Source of the DNA: JANNYA01 sp031422315
Lineage (GTDB): Bacteria; Pseudomonadota; Gammaproteobacteria; Xanthomonadales; SZUA-5
Direction of reading: 5' to 3'
NCBI GenBank assembly: GCA_031422315.1
Contig: JANOQN010000042.1
Location: forward strand, 1 to 64,000
DNA: 64,000 bases
The notes under the pieces are model-generated. The model made no database searches and was not told where the DNA came from. It was given only the letters and a program-made list of their open reading frames with translations. A program made the translations under genes and the position numbers. Positions 1 to 8,884 of this stretch are shown in pieces. Position 1 is the stretch's first letter. Each line of letters starts with the position of its first letter.

Positions 1-93
1 TTGAACACACTGCGCGAACTGCCTAAGCGCAAGGGTTCAAGCTTCCAAGATGTCAAAGATCTGCTGCCCATCAAAGGGGCTGCGCTACTCTAA
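1..93 (+). CDS. C-terminal end of an unrecognised protein (cut by window edge)
   Basis: Frame 1 is open from the first base to a TAA at 91-93 and ends ...SFQDVKDLLPIKGAALL. Only 30 codons are visible, starting with a TTG that could be internal. I do not recognise the family. It could be the tail of a gene beginning left of the window, or a chance open stretch, since the next 650 bp also look degraded. Confidence 0.3.
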   Translation: MNTLRELPKRKGSSFQDVKDLLPIKGAALL

Positions 94-119
94 CTCGCCC
101 GGCTTAGGGATTTCTAGGT

Positions 120-789
120 ATGGGGTTGGGCGGAGGGTTACTAATCAAAGTGCTGACTGAGCTGCGAATCGGTGATCTGCCGGTTTTTTTAGAAGCGAGC
201 CCGTCTGGCGCGTTGTTTGCTCAGCGCGCCCTTCAAAGCAAGCGCAAAGTTGAGAATCGAGCATCTGGTGCAACGGCGACTGTGTTTGAGGAAGCTATTG
301 CGTTTGACCTGCGCACGGCTGGTTTGGTGACCGAATCGACGCGCAAGGGCGCTTTGCTAGTGTCCATTGACCACTTGGAAACACTGGTTCAAGCGCCAAT
401 TTGTGCAGGGCAGTAAGTCAGCATTTGAATTGCTTAGCCATGCACCCTTGGCTGATGCCGCATTTCGTCCTGCGCATGACGCGCAAAATAGAATTTCAGA
501 TTTCCGACGGGAAAATCTGATGAATCCGCGCTGGCAGAGCCTAGCAGCTTCGCTGCTGCTGAGCACGAGTCCGCCAGCGGCAGGTTTGCAATCGCTGCAA
601 CGGCTCGAAAGCGCGCGAAGAATACTCAGTGAATTGCATTCTGCGCAGCCGAACGATGCACAAGTTCAATTCCAACTTGCGCGTATGCATAGTTTTTTAG
701 TGAGCTGTTTGGAAAGTAAAACCGGCGAGCGAAAGCAAGTCAATTCCCATCAAAATAATCCGCCGCCTGTTCCCACAGCTTGGCCATAG
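120..789 (+). pseudogene. Degraded region, possible remnant of a TPR-containing protein
   Basis: Two overlapping open frames occur (120-416 and 367-789) and neither has a clear ribosome-binding site or a recognisable complete domain. The second contains a helical stretch near its residues 78-115 (ARRILSELHSAQPNDAQVQF...) that resembles one tetratricopeptide repeat, as found C-terminal to some Ser/Thr kinases in this order. The 3' end runs 50 bp into the convergent hydrolase gene. I read it as decayed coding sequence; it may simply be non-coding. Confidence 0.25.
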
Positions 790-1582
790 CAGGCCTGAAA
801 TAGCCCATGTGGCCAATTTCAGAGGCGCCGTAGTCGGCCGGTCTTAGATCAACCCGCTGAATTTCTGCACTTTGATAGCCACTAACAAACGCATCGCGCG
901 ATTTGGGTAGCGCCCATTTATCGTCGAGCGCGTTGACGAATTGAATGGGAATGGCTAACTGATGAAATCGCTTGATGAAATCCGAATTCACCAGCGCCGG
1001 GTCGGAGAAAAAATACTGCGGCATGGCGCACCAGAATTTCCAATCTCGATAAATTCCAATCGGTAAATCTTCGCCAATGCCAAACCAGCTCATCGGTGCG
1101 TAGCCTTTGATCGCGGTGCCTACCGGTGCCAGCAGCTTCCACAATAGCTGCACTTTAATGGGCTCAAACCCTGGCATATAGCCCGAATAGCCAGCGCCGG
1201 TGCCGCAAATCCAAGCGGCTCTGAGCAATTTGGCCTGCGGAATCATGCCCAGACCATGCCCGCCAAAACTATGGCCTGCCAGATAGACATCGCCAAACTG
1301 GCTGGCGTAATCAAACGCGGCGGCTAAATCGGTTTGGCCCCACAAGCGATAGTTGGCGTGAAAGCCTTTTAACGTGGCCGGTTTGCTGCTGCCAATGCCC
1401 CGGTAATCCAGGCTAAGGGCGCTATAACCGCGCGCATTCATGGCGAGCGCAAAACGCCGGTAAAACCCTTGCGGCACGGCGGTGGCGGGGGCAATCAGCA
1501 CGATTTTTCGGCTACCCGCAGCTGGGTAGAATTGCGCACCTAAGCGATAGCTATCTGCGGCGATAAGTTCGATTTTTTGCAT
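740..1582 (-). CDS. Alpha/beta hydrolase (COG4757-like)
   Basis: A 280-aa soluble hydrolase with no signal peptide. The nucleophile elbow GHSFGG lies at 103-108 (Ser105 the predicted nucleophile), after a typical strand-plus-DYRGIGSS segment at 59-66. A late His in the GHMGYFR segment near residue 258 is the likely catalytic base. GHMGYFRP near the C-terminus is typical of the predicted hydrolase group COG4757. The substrate is unknown. The gene starts 2 nt after the stop of a TetR-family regulator, so the two form an operon and the regulator probably controls it. The ATG start fits the fold. Confidence 0.85.
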   Translation of the reverse strand: MQKIELIAADSYRLGAQFYPAAGSRKIVLIAPATAVPQGFYRRFALAMNARGYSALSLDYRGIGSSKPATLKGFHANYRLWGQTDLAAAFDYASQFGDVYLAGHSFGGHGLGMIPQAKLLRAAWICGTGAGYSGYMPGFEPIKVQLLWKLLAPVGTAIKGYAPMSWFGIGEDLPIGIYRDWKFWCAMPQYFFSDPALVNSDFIKRFHQLAIPIQFVNALDDKWALPKSRDAFVSGYQSAEIQRVDLRPADYGASEIGHMGYFRPAMAKLWEQAADYFDGN

Positions 1583-1584
1583 GC

Positions 1585-2178
1585 TTAGCGCGCCTGCGCC
1601 GGTAGCTCAGCGCGGATAAAATCTAGCAGCGCGCTGGCGGTGTGTTCAATCAGTTCGGGTTCTTGATGCGCACGTGCAAGCAGCAGCGCACCTTCATAGG
1701 TCGCCAGCAGTAGACTCGCCAGCAAAGATGCGCGCGCACTGGTCAAGCCCATCGCCGTTAGCCCATCGGCAATGGTAATTTGCCAGCTTTCAAAGCCTTG
1801 TTTGACCGCTAATTGCAGCACCGGCTCGGTAGTAGCGTCCAAAGTGGCGCTGGCGAGCGGGCATCCGGCTTTGAAATCACTGTTAATCAGGCTTTGAATA
1901 CTGTGCTGCAGCAGCGCCTCCAAACCCCGCAGCGGCGCAGCGCTTTGGAAAATCAGCAGCATTTCTTTATTCATGCGCGCAGCCGTATGTGAAATTGCAG
2001 CGGCCGCGAGCGCCGCTTTACCCTGCGGGAAATGATGATAGAGCACGCCCTTGGGCGCGCCAGCCTGCTCCAAAATTTCCGTAACGCCAGTGCCGTGATA
2101 GCCGGTCGTGCGCAGCGCGTGCTGCATGGCGGCGATTAGCCGGGTTTTAGTATCGGGTTCTGGGGTAGATTCGCTCAT
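1585..2178 (-). CDS. TetR/AcrR-family transcriptional repressor (LmrA/YxaF-like)
   Basis: The N-terminal TetR helix-turn-helix (GYHGTGVTEILEQAGAPKGVLYHHF) is followed by an all-helical ligand domain carrying GCPLASATLD, characteristic of the LmrA/YxaF subgroup. An upstream in-frame ATG at 2214 exists, but the ATG at 2178 (MSESTPEP) is preferred because it fits family length and leaves the palindromic operator at 2192-2205 upstream of the coding region. The repressor probably regulates itself and the adjacent hydrolase. The inducer is unknown. Confidence 0.85.
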   Translation of the reverse strand: MSESTPEPDTKTRLIAAMQHALRTTGYHGTGVTEILEQAGAPKGVLYHHFPQGKAALAAAAISHTAARMNKEMLLIFQSAAPLRGLEALLQHSIQSLINSDFKAGCPLASATLDATTEPVLQLAVKQGFESWQITIADGLTAMGLTSARASLLASLLLATYEGALLLARAHQEPELIEHTASALLDFIRAELPAQAR

Positions 2179-2191
2179 GCCACGATTATAC

Positions 2192-2205
2192 AGACTGGTC
2201 GGTCT
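2192..2205. promoter_or_regulatory. Imperfect palindrome, probable TetR-family operator
   Basis: AGACTGGTCGGTCT carries AGAC/GTCT half-sites around a GGTCGG centre and resembles the TAGACCGNNCGGTCTA type of operator used by many AcrR/TetR repressors. It lies 14 bp upstream of the preferred regulator start, where autorepression is expected. Confidence 0.55.
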
Positions 2206-2349
2206 AACTGGCAAGCCAAATAACGTGATTTTGTAAATCGCTCGATCTGGCTCAAGTTTTGCTGCAGTTGCTGTCCAATTCGCGCTTTTGCAAGCCTTTT
2301 ATTCGCTCGTGGGTCTAATATCTCGTGCACACACTAAGTAGGAAGTCCA

Positions 2350-2847
2350 ATGCGTCTAAAATCACAGCTTGCTGCCGCTCTGGCTTTGTTTGCTGTAAGC
2401 GGCGGCGCCAGCAGCGCTGAATCACTCGCCACGCGAGTAGATCGACTATATCAAGCCGTTGAAGCCGATGTGATTGACGCTCCAGCCGTTGCTGCGAACG
2501 CGCTTAAACAAGATCAGCGCGCGCGCATTTGGGTTGATGTGCGCTCGGCCAAAGAACGCAAGGTTTCAGCAATTCCTGGCGCGATTTTGCTGGCGGAATT
2601 ACCGGCGGCACTGAAAGCAAAAAAACGCGACGTGGTGGTGTATTGCACGGTGGGTTATCGAAGCGGGTTAGCAGTACTTGAGCTACAAAAGCAGGGCATT
2701 GCGGCCCGCAATTTACGCGGTGGAATCTTGGCTTGGCTTGCGGTTGGCGGGGCAATTGTTGATCCAGCGGGCAAGCCAACGCAAAAAGTTCATGTCTATG
2801 GCAAAGCGTGGGCGGTGGTTCCTGAGGGCTTTGAAGCGATTTATTAG
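2350..2847 (+). CDS. Exported single-domain rhodanese-like protein
   Basis: A 165-aa protein with a Sec signal peptide (hydrophobic 6-20, probable cleavage after SSA at 23) and one rhodanese domain. The active-site loop CTVGYRSG places the sulfur-accepting Cys at 99, so catalytic competence is preserved. WVDVRS (61-66) and GGILAW are conserved rhodanese segments. The role is probably periplasmic sulfur transfer or thiol chemistry; the acceptor is unknown. An AGGAAG ribosome site precedes the ATG. It is monocistronic, divergent from the TetR gene. The 187 bp that follow contain no gene. Confidence 0.85.
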   Translation: MRLKSQLAAALALFAVSGGASSAESLATRVDRLYQAVEADVIDAPAVAANALKQDQRARIWVDVRSAKERKVSAIPGAILLAELPAALKAKKRDVVVYCTVGYRSGLAVLELQKQGIAARNLRGGILAWLAVGGAIVDPAGKPTQKVHVYGKAWAVVPEGFEAIY

Positions 2848-3034
2848 CGGGCAATTTTGAAGCGCTGAACAGCGCGCAGAAATGCTTGCGTCGCTGCCTT
2901 GCTATACCGAAACTAATGTAAGCGGCGACAGCGTTCGCGACTTGCGTTCAAGATGCAGTCGGTCTTTAGCAAACTAACTGGATTTGCGAATGAATTGCCT
3001 GCCGCGTTCTGCAATTCGGGTTTTGCTATTGAAG

Positions 3035-3931
3035 CTATTCAACGCCATAGTGGACATTTAGAAACCCCACAATTTGCGCCAGCACAGCCGCATTCGATGC
3101 CAGCTGCAAATGCCCAATGCCGCTGAACTGATGGTCCAAACCGGTAGGCCCAAGTAGGCTCGCACTGCGCTGCGGATAGACAATGTTATCGCGATCGCTC
3201 CATAAATTGAGCTGATGAATAACCGGACTGAGCTTGGCAATTTTATTGAACGCGCCTAGCCATGCCGAATCCGGGCGCGCCGGCCCGGCGTTGATACTGC
3301 TGACCATGCGTGCCAGCTCGGTGCCCTCATGCGGGCTACCAATGCTGACGACGGCCTCGATTAAATCAGGATGTTTAAGCGCCAACATTCGGCTTAACAC
3401 GCCGCCCATGCTGTGCCCGATCAGCACGCAGCTTTGCGCAGATTCACGCCGTAAAATGCGATTTAACTTGCTGTGCGCCGCGATTAGGCAGCCTTCCATA
3501 TTGCGATACATCGGATCCACATTAACCGCATAAACTCGCCCAAAGCCAGCCTTGGCCAGCTTGCGGTGCAATGCGCCCCACATGCCGGCGTTGCACAAAA
3601 ATCCGTGTATAAGCACGATCACCGGGCCGTTGCCACCCAATCGCCAGCGCGGAAACAGCGCAAATAACGGCTGCGCGAGCGTGTACAAATACAGCGTGAC
3701 TAGACTTTCGCCAAACACACTTTTGAGCGCACTGGCAAGGCTGCGCCCACGAAAGCCGCCCGATAACACGAAGCTCATCAACACGATTAGAACCCGCCAA
3801 GCTAGCGCAATGGTTAGCGGCAGCAGCAACGCCATGGCCGGGTGCCAGCCTGCGCGATAAAGGCTAACGCCGAACGCGCCCATCAGCAGCGCTTCCAGGC
3901 CTAAAACAATCAGCAATAGCGCAGCTAACAT
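3035..3931 (-). CDS. Membrane-anchored lipase-like alpha/beta hydrolase
   Basis: A 298-aa protein with two hydrophobic segments (about 1-22 and 32-55) followed by a triacylglycerol-lipase-type fold. Visible are the oxyanion HGF (109-111), the GHSMGG elbow with Ser174, an Asp in WSDRDNIV and a His in GIGHLQL. It resembles PGAP1/lipase class enzymes acting on lipid esters; the substrate is not identifiable. It is anchored in the inner membrane with the catalytic domain on one side. The next upstream gene on the same strand is only 13 bp away, so co-transcription is possible. Confidence 0.8.
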   Translation of the reverse strand: MLAALLLIVLGLEALLMGAFGVSLYRAGWHPAMALLLPLTIALAWRVLIVLMSFVLSGGFRGRSLASALKSVFGESLVTLYLYTLAQPLFALFPRWRLGGNGPVIVLIHGFLCNAGMWGALHRKLAKAGFGRVYAVNVDPMYRNMEGCLIAAHSKLNRILRRESAQSCVLIGHSMGGVLSRMLALKHPDLIEAVVSIGSPHEGTELARMVSSINAGPARPDSAWLGAFNKIAKLSPVIHQLNLWSDRDNIVYPQRSASLLGPTGLDHQFSGIGHLQLASNAAVLAQIVGFLNVHYGVE

Positions 3932-3944
3932 CGGTTTGGTGCAG

Positions 3945-4280
3945 CTAGTTAGCTTTCTTCATATACATGGATTTCAACATCATGCCGATGCCATCCACTT
4001 TGCAGTCAATATCATGATCACCTGCTTTGATGCGGATGTTTTTAATCTTGGTGCCGACTTTCAAAGTGATGTTGGAGCCTTTGACTTTCAGCTCTTTAAC
4101 CAAGATGACGCTATCGCCGTCCGCTAGCACATTGCCATAGGCGTCTTTGACTTCAAGGCTGTCAGGTGCCTCTGGTGCAGCATCCGCGCAGGGCCATTCA
4201 AAGCTGCAATCAGCGCAGATATACATGCCCTCATCCGCATAGGTATTTTCAGACTGGCACTGCGGGCAGGTTGGGGTCAT
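3945..4280 (-). CDS. yjdM: PhnA/YjdM-family zinc-ribbon protein
   Basis: A 111-aa protein with a full N-terminal zinc ribbon (CPQC at 5-8, CADC at 22-25) and the conserved C-terminal beta domain with DGDSVILVKELKVKG. The length matches the family. The old name PhnA (phosphonoacetate hydrolase) is not supported biochemically for this family in general, so the function should be treated as unknown. The gene lies between two unrelated genes on the same strand. Confidence 0.9.
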   Translation of the reverse strand: MTPTCPQCQSENTYADEGMYICADCSFEWPCADAAPEAPDSLEVKDAYGNVLADGDSVILVKELKVKGSNITLKVGTKIKNIRIKAGDHDIDCKVDGIGMMLKSMYMKKAN

Positions 4281-4337
4281 AAGTTCGCTTCAAACATCGG
4301 TGCGAGAGTGTAGGGCAAGTAGGATCGAGGCTGAGTT

Positions 4338-4958
4338 CTAGCGCAGCGCCTTTTTTATTACCCGATAATGCCCCGTCACCTTCCACTCATCGATCACATC
4401 TTCCTCTTGTGTACCTAGGCCGACATTGTGGATTACTAGCCTGCGCTCGCCACTGCCGTTGAAGCGATTTGAAACAATGCCAATGTGCGGCAGGTTACCG
4501 GGCAGCATCCAGGTGATCAGGTCGCCGGGCAGCCAGGCGTCCAGTTTGCCTGCTTTTGGATCGTTGGGCAGCTTAAGTTGCCATTTTTGCCGGGTAAAAT
4601 AACGCTGTAGATTTGGCACGCGGCGGTGATCGATATTTTGATCAACGCGCTTTAAGCCCCAGATTTTCGGATATTCAGCAAAATTCGCGCGCATATCGGT
4701 ATGCACCAACGCCTGCAAATCCATGTTTTGGCCGCGCAGCGCGCGAATGACTACATCAGTACATACGCCCGAGTGCATGGGCACATCGCCCATCGGGTAG
4801 GCCAGCTTTCGATAGCTTGGATCGTAGCGCAGCGTTACGCCGATCTGTGTGCGTGCATCAGTGATGAGTTTTTCTGGCGAAAATGGCGCTGCGGTGGCAC
4901 CACTTATTTGAAGTACGAGCCAAAACAGAGCGCTTAAAATGAGCTTTGACGACGCCAT
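4338..4958 (-). CDS. DUF1287 (YijF-like) exported protein, cysteine-peptidase-like fold
   Basis: About 206 aa from the preferred ATG at 4958. A GTG at 4979 is also in frame, but AAGG sits about 9 nt before the ATG. A signal peptide ends near GATAAP. The conserved DUF1287 core is present with GVCTDVVIRA (candidate nucleophile Cys), LPHIGIVS (His) and VIHNVG (His), an arrangement reminiscent of NlpC/P60 enzymes. The activity of the family is unproven; a role at the cell envelope is an inference. Confidence 0.85.
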   Translation of the reverse strand: MASSKLILSALFWLVLQISGATAAPFSPEKLITDARTQIGVTLRYDPSYRKLAYPMGDVPMHSGVCTDVVIRALRGQNMDLQALVHTDMRANFAEYPKIWGLKRVDQNIDHRRVPNLQRYFTRQKWQLKLPNDPKAGKLDAWLPGDLITWMLPGNLPHIGIVSNRFNGSGERRLVIHNVGLGTQEEDVIDEWKVTGHYRVIKKALR

Positions 4959-5080
4959 ATTCGCTAGCCTTAATGACACAATCTCACGAGTTTAACCCGC
5001 AGCGCTATCGCCAAACAGTTTTTGGCATAAGCTTGTAAGTCGATAGCACGCACAGCCAAAACGCCCCACGGATCCTCGCC

Positions 5081-6271
5081 ATGTTCAACCCGCAAATTAA
5101 AATCCCTGCCACCTATATGCGCGGCGGCACCAGCAAAGGCGTGTTTTTTAAGCTAAGCGATTTGCCCGATGCAGCAAAAGCGCCTGGCAACGCGCGCGAT
5201 GCGCTGTGGTTGCGCGTGATTGGCAGCCCGGATCCTTACGGCAAGCAAATTGACGGCATGGGCAATGGCACTTCAAGCACGTCCAAATGCGTACTGGTCA
5301 GCAAAAGTGAGCGGCCCGGGCATGATGTCGATTATCTATTCGGGCAAGTGGCGATTGAGCGTGCGTTTGTCGACTGGAGCGGTAATTGCGGGAATTTGAG
5401 CGCGGCGGTCGGGCCGTTTGCCATTGCACAGGGCCTGATTGATGCGGCGCGCCTGCCTAACGATGGCATGGCGGTGATTCGCATTTGGCAGGCCAATATT
5501 GGCAAAACCATCATCGCGCACGTGCCGATGCAAAACGGCGCGGTGCAAGAAAGTGGAGATTTTGAATTGGACGGTGTAACTTTTCCAGCCGCCGAAATCG
5601 CGCTCGAGTTTATCGCGCCTTCGGCTGATGGCGATGCTGGCGCAATGTTTCCCACTGGCAATTTAGTTGATCAGCTTGAAGTGCCCGGCATCGGCATATT
5701 TGCAGCGACAATGATCAACGCAGGAATTCCAACGATTTTTCTAAATGCTGCAGATTTGGGTTTACTCGGTACCGAGCTGCAAGCAGACGTCAACGAAAAC
5801 CCAGATTTACTACAAAAATTCGAAACTATCCGCGCATATGGCGCGTTGAAAATGGGGCTTATCGGGCAGCTAGATGAAGCAAAAGCGCGCCAACACACGC
5901 CGAAAATTGCCTTTGTAGCCCCGCCTGCGGATTACACCGCCTCGAGTGGAAAAAAAATCGTTGCGGGTGAGATCGATTTGCTCGTGCGTGCCTTATCAAT
6001 GGGCAAATTGCACCACGCCATGATGGGCACCTGCGCGGTGGCGATTGGCACGGCAGCGGCGATTCCGGGAAATTTGGTCAGCCTTGCGGCAGGCGGCGGT
6101 GCGCGCCCGGCAGTTCGGTTTGGACATCCATCTGGCACGCTGCGAGTAGGCGCAGATGCGCAGTGCGTGGCTGGCGAATGGCAAGTCAGCCGTGCCCTTA
6201 TGAGCCGCAGCGCGCGGGTGTTGATGGAGGGTTGGGTGCGGGTGCCGGCAGAGGTGTTTGCTGACGCGTAG
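5081..6271 (+). CDS. prpF: 2-methylaconitate cis-trans isomerase PrpF family
   Basis: A 396-aa protein opening with the PrpF signature PATYMRGGTSKGVFF. PrpF interconverts 2-methylaconitate isomers in the 2-methylcitrate route of propionate breakdown, acting with AcnD. The family has a diaminopimelate-epimerase-like fold, and conserved NCGNLSAAVGPFAI and the C-terminal HPSGTLRVG segment are intact. No prpB, prpC or acnD flanks it, so it is a stand-alone copy; another aconitate-type isomerase role cannot be excluded. Confidence 0.88.
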   Translation: MFNPQIKIPATYMRGGTSKGVFFKLSDLPDAAKAPGNARDALWLRVIGSPDPYGKQIDGMGNGTSSTSKCVLVSKSERPGHDVDYLFGQVAIERAFVDWSGNCGNLSAAVGPFAIAQGLIDAARLPNDGMAVIRIWQANIGKTIIAHVPMQNGAVQESGDFELDGVTFPAAEIALEFIAPSADGDAGAMFPTGNLVDQLEVPGIGIFAATMINAGIPTIFLNAADLGLLGTELQADVNENPDLLQKFETIRAYGALKMGLIGQLDEAKARQHTPKIAFVAPPADYTASSGKKIVAGEIDLLVRALSMGKLHHAMMGTCAVAIGTAAAIPGNLVSLAAGGGARPAVRFGHPSGTLRVGADAQCVAGEWQVSRALMSRSARVLMEGWVRVPAEVFADA

Positions 6272-6312
6272 GCAGGTATTGTTAACGTCCAAAAACGATG
6301 CACTTTTTGTAT

Positions 6313-6341
6313 TGACGATGTAAATACATTGATGCACTATT
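6313..6341 (+). promoter_or_regulatory. Probable brnTA promoter with palindromic operator
   Basis: TTGACG (6313-6318) and a weak CACTAT (6335-6340) can serve as -35 and -10 with a 16-bp spacer. Between them lies the near-perfect palindrome ATGTAAATACAT (6318-6329). BrnTA operons are autoregulated, so this is a plausible BrnA operator; the assignment is from position and symmetry only. Confidence 0.5.
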
Positions 6342-6347
6342 AGGTTG

Positions 6348-6644
6348 ATGAATGTCCGCTATGAACTTAGCGGCACCACTTTTGTCTGGGACGACGAAAA
6401 AGCCCGTGTCAACGCTATTCAGCACGATGGCATCACATTTGAGCAAAGTGTAGAGGTCTTCTTCGATCCCTTGTTCCGCTTGGTAGATGCCAGCCGAAAC
6501 GACCAAGCTCGTGAAGCGGTTATTGGGTACGACACAAAAGGACGGCTTCTCTTCGTGGTGCATATTGAGTTTGAAAGTGAGTTCATTCGCATCATTTCTG
6601 CCCGCAAAGCCACAGCGCAGGAGCGCAAAGACCATGATTCCTGA
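6348..6644 (+). CDS. brnT: BrnT-family ribonuclease toxin
   Basis: A 98-aa protein with BrnT landmarks: FVWDDEKARVNAIQHDGITFE near the N-terminus, a central DxxGRLLFVVHIE strand and a C-terminal IRIISARKATAQERK helix. BrnT toxins are RelE-fold mRNases neutralised by BrnA. The ATG at 6348 is preferred over the TTG one codon earlier. The reading frame overlaps the following brnA gene by 11 bp, typical toxin-first BrnTA organisation. Residues of the active fold (His and Lys in the first helix region, Arg/Lys near the end) appear intact. Confidence 0.9.
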   Translation: MNVRYELSGTTFVWDDEKARVNAIQHDGITFEQSVEVFFDPLFRLVDASRNDQAREAVIGYDTKGRLLFVVHIEFESEFIRIISARKATAQERKDHDS

Positions 6645-6915
6645 ACGTTTAAAAGCACGTCTTCAAAAAAACCGTCCAATGACTAGCATCACCCTTCGTA
6701 TTCCTGAGGATGTAGTGGAGTCACTTAAGCGCGTTACGCCGCACAAAGGATTCACGGGGTATCAGGCGCTGCTCAAGTCATACATAAGTGAAGGCTTGCG
6801 TCGTGACGAGGAACTGCACGTTTTTGGCCCGGCAGCGCGCTTGGCCGAGGCGTTAAAAAAGCGTGGCGTTCCGGCGGAGCTTATCGAGGAAGCCGTTTTA
6901 GAGGCGGCTGCGTAA
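6634..6915 (+). CDS. brnA: BrnA-family antitoxin
   Basis: A 93-aa protein beginning at the internal ATG inside the end of brnT; a longer open frame starting at 6487 is an artefact. SITLRIPEDVVESLKRV is a ribbon-helix-helix strand-helix, and GFTGYQALLKSYISEGLRRDEEL follows as in BrnA/CopG-like antitoxins. The protein should bind BrnT and repress the operon. The C-terminal tail is longer and more acidic than the minimal family core. Confidence 0.88.
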   Translation: MIPERLKARLQKNRPMTSITLRIPEDVVESLKRVTPHKGFTGYQALLKSYISEGLRRDEELHVFGPAARLAEALKKRGVPAELIEEAVLEAAA

Positions 6916-7083
6916 CAACTTTGGCATTTGGGTTCATTCCGCCCATCATTTCACACCACAAGAGCTATTGGAGGTTAGCAATGGCAATTGGCTTGCGAAA
7001 CCATTGACCGAAAATTCGGGTTCGAACCCTTCAGCCAATCTTTGCCATACTCCGCCGCTTTATCGTGGCAACCCAAAAATCTT

Positions 7084-8820
7084 ATGTCTGATACGCCAAA
7101 CGCGGCCGCTGCGGCCCCGCTCAATAATTTTATTCGCCACATCATTACGCAAGATCAGCAATCGGGTAAGCATGGCGGGCAAGTAGTGACGCGCTTTCCG
7201 CCTGAGCCAAACGGCTATCTGCATTTGGGCCATGCCAAAAGCATTGGGTTGAATTTTGGCTTGGCGCGTGATTTTAACGGCCAGTGCAATTTGCGCTTTG
7301 ACGATACCAATCCTAGTAAAGAAGACATCGCTTTTGTGCATGCAATTCAGGCCGATGTGGAATGGCTGGGATTTCACTGGGCACAGCTGCGGCACGCCTC
7401 GGATTATTTTGAAGTGTTCTATCGCTGCGCGATCAAATTGATTGAAGATGGCCTGGCGTTCGTATGTGATTTAAGTGCTGAAGAAGTGCGCAGCTATCGC
7501 GGTACCCTTACTGAGCCCGGCAAAGCAAGCCCATTTCGTGATCGGTCGGTAGCTGAAAATTTAGCGCTGTTTCAAGCCATGCGCGCGGGCGAATTTGCCG
7601 ATGGCGCGAAAACGCTGCGTGCCAAAATCGACATGGGCAGCGGCAATATCAATCTGCGCGATCCGGCGATCTACCGCATCCGCAAAGTGCCGCACCAAAA
7701 TACTGGCGATGCGTGGTGCATCTACCCCATGTATGACTACGCGCACTGCTTATCCGACGCGCTTGAGGGCATCACGCATTCGATTTGTACGGTCGAATTT
7801 GAAGATCATCGCCCGCTTTACGATTGGTATATTGATCGCATTAATTTGCCCGCGTATCCAGCACTGTTTGCGCCATTGGTCGAGCGCGGCGTGGAAACGC
7901 ATGTAAGCCGCCCACAGCAGATTGAATTTGCGCGCGGCAACATCAACTACACCGTGATGAGCAAGCGCAAGTTGACCCAGCTGGTCGATGAAAAGCTCGT
8001 TGGTGGCTGGGACGATCCGCGCATGCCGACAATCTCCGGCATGCGAAGACGCGGCTATACCGCGCAGGCCATCCGCACGTTTTGGGAGCGCTCGGGCGTC
8101 AGCAAGCAAAACAGCGTGATTGATTTTTCCGTGCTGGAAGCATGTGTGCGGGAAGATTTAGATGGCAAAGCGCTGCGCCGCATGGCGGTGCTGAATCCAC
8201 TTAGATTGATACTGACTAATTTATCACCCGGCCACAGTGAAGCTGTGCGTTTGCCAAATCACCCAAAAGACGAAAGCCTGGGTGAGCGCAGCGTGGCGCT
8301 CACGCCAGATTTAGTGATTGAGCAAGACGATTTTATGGAGCACCCGGTCAAAGGTTTTCACCGGCTGATGCCGGGCGGGGAAGTTCGGCTGCGCGGGATT
8401 GGCATTATCAAATGCGATGAAATTATCAAGGACGCAGAAGGTCATATTACTGAGCTGCGCGCCACTTTGGATTTCCAAACTCGGCCCGGCCAGCCCGAAG
8501 CGAACCGCAAGGTCAAAGGCACGATTCACTGGGTCAGTGAATCAAGCTGCTTGCGGGCCGAAGTTCGGCTGTTTGAGCGTTTATTTAGTGTGGCCGACCC
8601 GGATGCAGCGGGAGATTATCGCGCCAGCTTAAACCCTAACTCGAAGCAAATTCTGCCAGCGGCCTATTTAGAGAACGCCTTGGTAGGCGTTGTGCCTGAA
8701 ACCACCGTGCAGTTTGAGCGGCTAGGTTTTTTTACTGCGGATCGCCTTGATCATCAGGCAAATCAAGCTGTTTTTAACCGCACTGTTACGTTGCGGGATT
8801 CGTTTGTGGTTGGCAGTTAG
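7084..8820 (+). CDS. glnS: Glutaminyl-tRNA synthetase
   Basis: A class I aminoacyl-tRNA synthetase of 578 aa that charges tRNA-Gln. The HIGH-type motif is HLGH at 47-50 within FPPEPNGYLHLGHAKS, and the KMSKS-type loop is VMSKRK near residue 292. The Rossmann core is followed by the C-terminal anticodon-binding beta barrels. The open frame extends upstream to 6988, but the ATG at 7084 (MSDTPNAA) gives the usual N-terminus. It is monocistronic. Presence of GlnS indicates direct Gln charging, as in most gammaproteobacteria. Confidence 0.97.
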   Translation: MSDTPNAAAAAPLNNFIRHIITQDQQSGKHGGQVVTRFPPEPNGYLHLGHAKSIGLNFGLARDFNGQCNLRFDDTNPSKEDIAFVHAIQADVEWLGFHWAQLRHASDYFEVFYRCAIKLIEDGLAFVCDLSAEEVRSYRGTLTEPGKASPFRDRSVAENLALFQAMRAGEFADGAKTLRAKIDMGSGNINLRDPAIYRIRKVPHQNTGDAWCIYPMYDYAHCLSDALEGITHSICTVEFEDHRPLYDWYIDRINLPAYPALFAPLVERGVETHVSRPQQIEFARGNINYTVMSKRKLTQLVDEKLVGGWDDPRMPTISGMRRRGYTAQAIRTFWERSGVSKQNSVIDFSVLEACVREDLDGKALRRMAVLNPLRLILTNLSPGHSEAVRLPNHPKDESLGERSVALTPDLVIEQDDFMEHPVKGFHRLMPGGEVRLRGIGIIKCDEIIKDAEGHITELRATLDFQTRPGQPEANRKVKGTIHWVSESSCLRAEVRLFERLFSVADPDAAGDYRASLNPNSKQILPAAYLENALVGVVPETTVQFERLGFFTADRLDHQANQAVFNRTVTLRDSFVVGS

Positions 8821-8884
8821 TTGATTTGATTGATTTAGCGGCTAGGCGCTTGCAATTTAGCCCCTAAAGCCGCACGCAATAGGC

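Noticed and set aside
6487..6915. Longer frame (from 6487) for the brnA antitoxin
   Set aside because: The extra N-terminus is the out-of-frame reading of brnT; the antitoxin begins at the ATG at 6634.
6968..7040. tRNA-like sequence GGGTTCGAACCC near 7019
   Set aside because: It looks like a T-arm loop, but there is no 5-bp T stem on both sides, no A-box, no anticodon arm and no acceptor stem, so it is not a tRNA gene.
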